64,000 nt of DNA from Cepaea hortensis (taxonomy: Eukaryota; Mollusca; Gastropoda; Stylommatophora; Helicidae), in the NCBI GenBank assembly GCA_963921405.1, contig OY992881.1:121411121-121475120 (forward strand). The letters are read 5' to 3'. The notes beneath the pieces are model-generated. The model saw only the letters and a program-made list of their open reading frames with translations. It ran no database searches and was not told where the DNA came from. Made by a program: the position numbers and the translations under genes. Of the stretch, positions 63,262 to 64,000 are shown one piece after another (the first letter of the stretch is position 1; each line of letters begins with the position of its first letter).

Positions 63262-63284
63262 GTAAGTAGATTCTGCACATTGTT

Positions 63285-64000
63285 TTTGGGTTGTTTTGTG
63301 TGTGTGTTGTTGCTTTGTGTGTGTGTTGTTGCTTTGTGTGTGTGTGTGTGTTGTTGTTGTTTTGTGTGTGTGTTGTTGTTTTGTGTGTGTGTTGTTGTTG
63401 TTTTGTGTGTGTGTTGTTGTTTTGTGTGTGTGTGTGTTGTTATATTGTGTATGTGTTGTTGTTTTGTGTGTGTGTTGTTGTATTGTGTGTGTGTTGTTGT
63501 TTTGTGTGTGTTGTTGTATTGTGTGTGTGTTGTTGTTTTGTGTGTGTGTTGTTGTATTGTGTGTGTGTTGTTGTATTGTGTGTGTGTTGTTGTATTGTGT
63601 GTGTTGTTGTATTGTGTATGTGTTGTTGTATTGTGTGTGTGTGTTGTTGTATTGTGTGTGTGTTGTTGTATTGTGTATGTGTTGTAGTATTGTGTGTGTG
63701 TTGTTGTATTGTGTGTGTTGTTGTATTGTGTGTGTGTTGTTGTAATGTGTGTGTGTTGTTGTATTGTGTATGTGTTGTTGTATTGTGTATGTGTTGTTGT
63801 ATTGTGTATGTGTTGTTGTATTGTGTATGTGTTGTTGTATTGTGTGTGTGTTGTTGTATTGTGTGTGTGTTGTTGTATTGTGTGTGTGTTGTTGTATTGT
63901 GTATGTGTTGTTGTATTGTGTATGTGTTGTTGTATTGTGTATGTGTTGTTGTATTGTGTGTGTGTTGTTGTATTGTGTGTGTGTTGTTGTTTTGTGTATG
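63285..64000. repeat. ~19-21-bp VNTR (TGTGTGTGTTGTTGTATTG)n
   Basis: Units vary in TG number and ttttg/tattg. It starts 25 bp after the exon 13 donor and runs past the window end. The cysteine/valine frames are artefacts. Confidence 0.93.

Larger units (their letters stand above)
61055..62470. repeat. ~75-80-bp tandem repeat split by LINE-D
   Basis: Units contain catagatttatgttcatagt, ttttactgtctacattctg and tgttaaactttgtgccat. Parts 61055-61324 and 62248-62470 flank LINE-D. Confidence 0.85.

Noticed and set aside
62735..62825. True tRNA gene at the head of SINE 1
   Set aside because: A and B boxes are present, but the acceptor stem cannot pair and the sequence runs into the SINE body shared by about ten copies.
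63280..63745. Cysteine/valine-rich frames (135 and 149 codons)
   Set aside because: Translations of the TG-rich VNTR.

Overview
This window is animal nuclear DNA. It has one protein-coding gene split into many small exons over at least 57 kb, large introns packed with LINE, SINE, hAT, Tc1/mariner and Helitron-like debris, and many mini- and microsatellites. The LINE types (an RNase H-bearing I/Nimb-like family and several RTE-like families) and the tRNA-derived SINEs suggest a lophotrochozoan, perhaps a mollusc. That placement is an inference; nothing here fixes the species. Nothing bacterial, viral or CRISPR-like was seen.

The host gene is on the plus strand. I read thirteen exons between 5700 and 63261. 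All have AG/GT borders and every junction keeps the reading frame, giving about 456 codons in the window; the 3' end lies beyond 64000. The protein has leucine-rich repeats, then a lysine-rich linker, then a second block starting with an NLNL-type repeat. The exon order and motifs match LRRC71 (leucine-rich repeat-containing protein 71). The likely start codon is at 5719.

Layout: 1-5.7 kb, upstream DNA with a hAT relic, LINE ends, a 29-bp satellite and a retroelement with target-site duplications (TSDs). 5.7-24.9 kb, exons 1-8, a 2.5-kb 27-bp satellite that grew inside a LINE, a three-level SINE/SINE/LINE nest and many SINEs. 25-36 kb, exons 9-11, an array built from the end of exon 8, a foldback MITE, and a 30-bp array broken by two LINE insertions. 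36-54 kb, a 17.7-kb intron with a Helitron-like element (44707-46342) and a nearly complete non-LTR retrotransposon (48350-52223, minus strand). 54-64 kb, exon 12, a candidate 15-nt exon, a LINE-seeded 30-bp satellite, a GC-richer duplicated block, a young LINE with a perfect 12-bp TSD, and exon 13.

The most striking pattern is where tandem repeats begin. At least three arrays are expansions of the C-terminal coding end of LINE copies, with LINE sequence on one or both sides. Three borders of the host gene's own exons (donors of exons 4 and 8, acceptor of exon 6) are also copied into tandem repeats, giving rows of decoy splice sites beside the real ones. I saw no convincing second host gene. 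Most long open frames in the satellites are by-products of repeat units whose length is a multiple of three.
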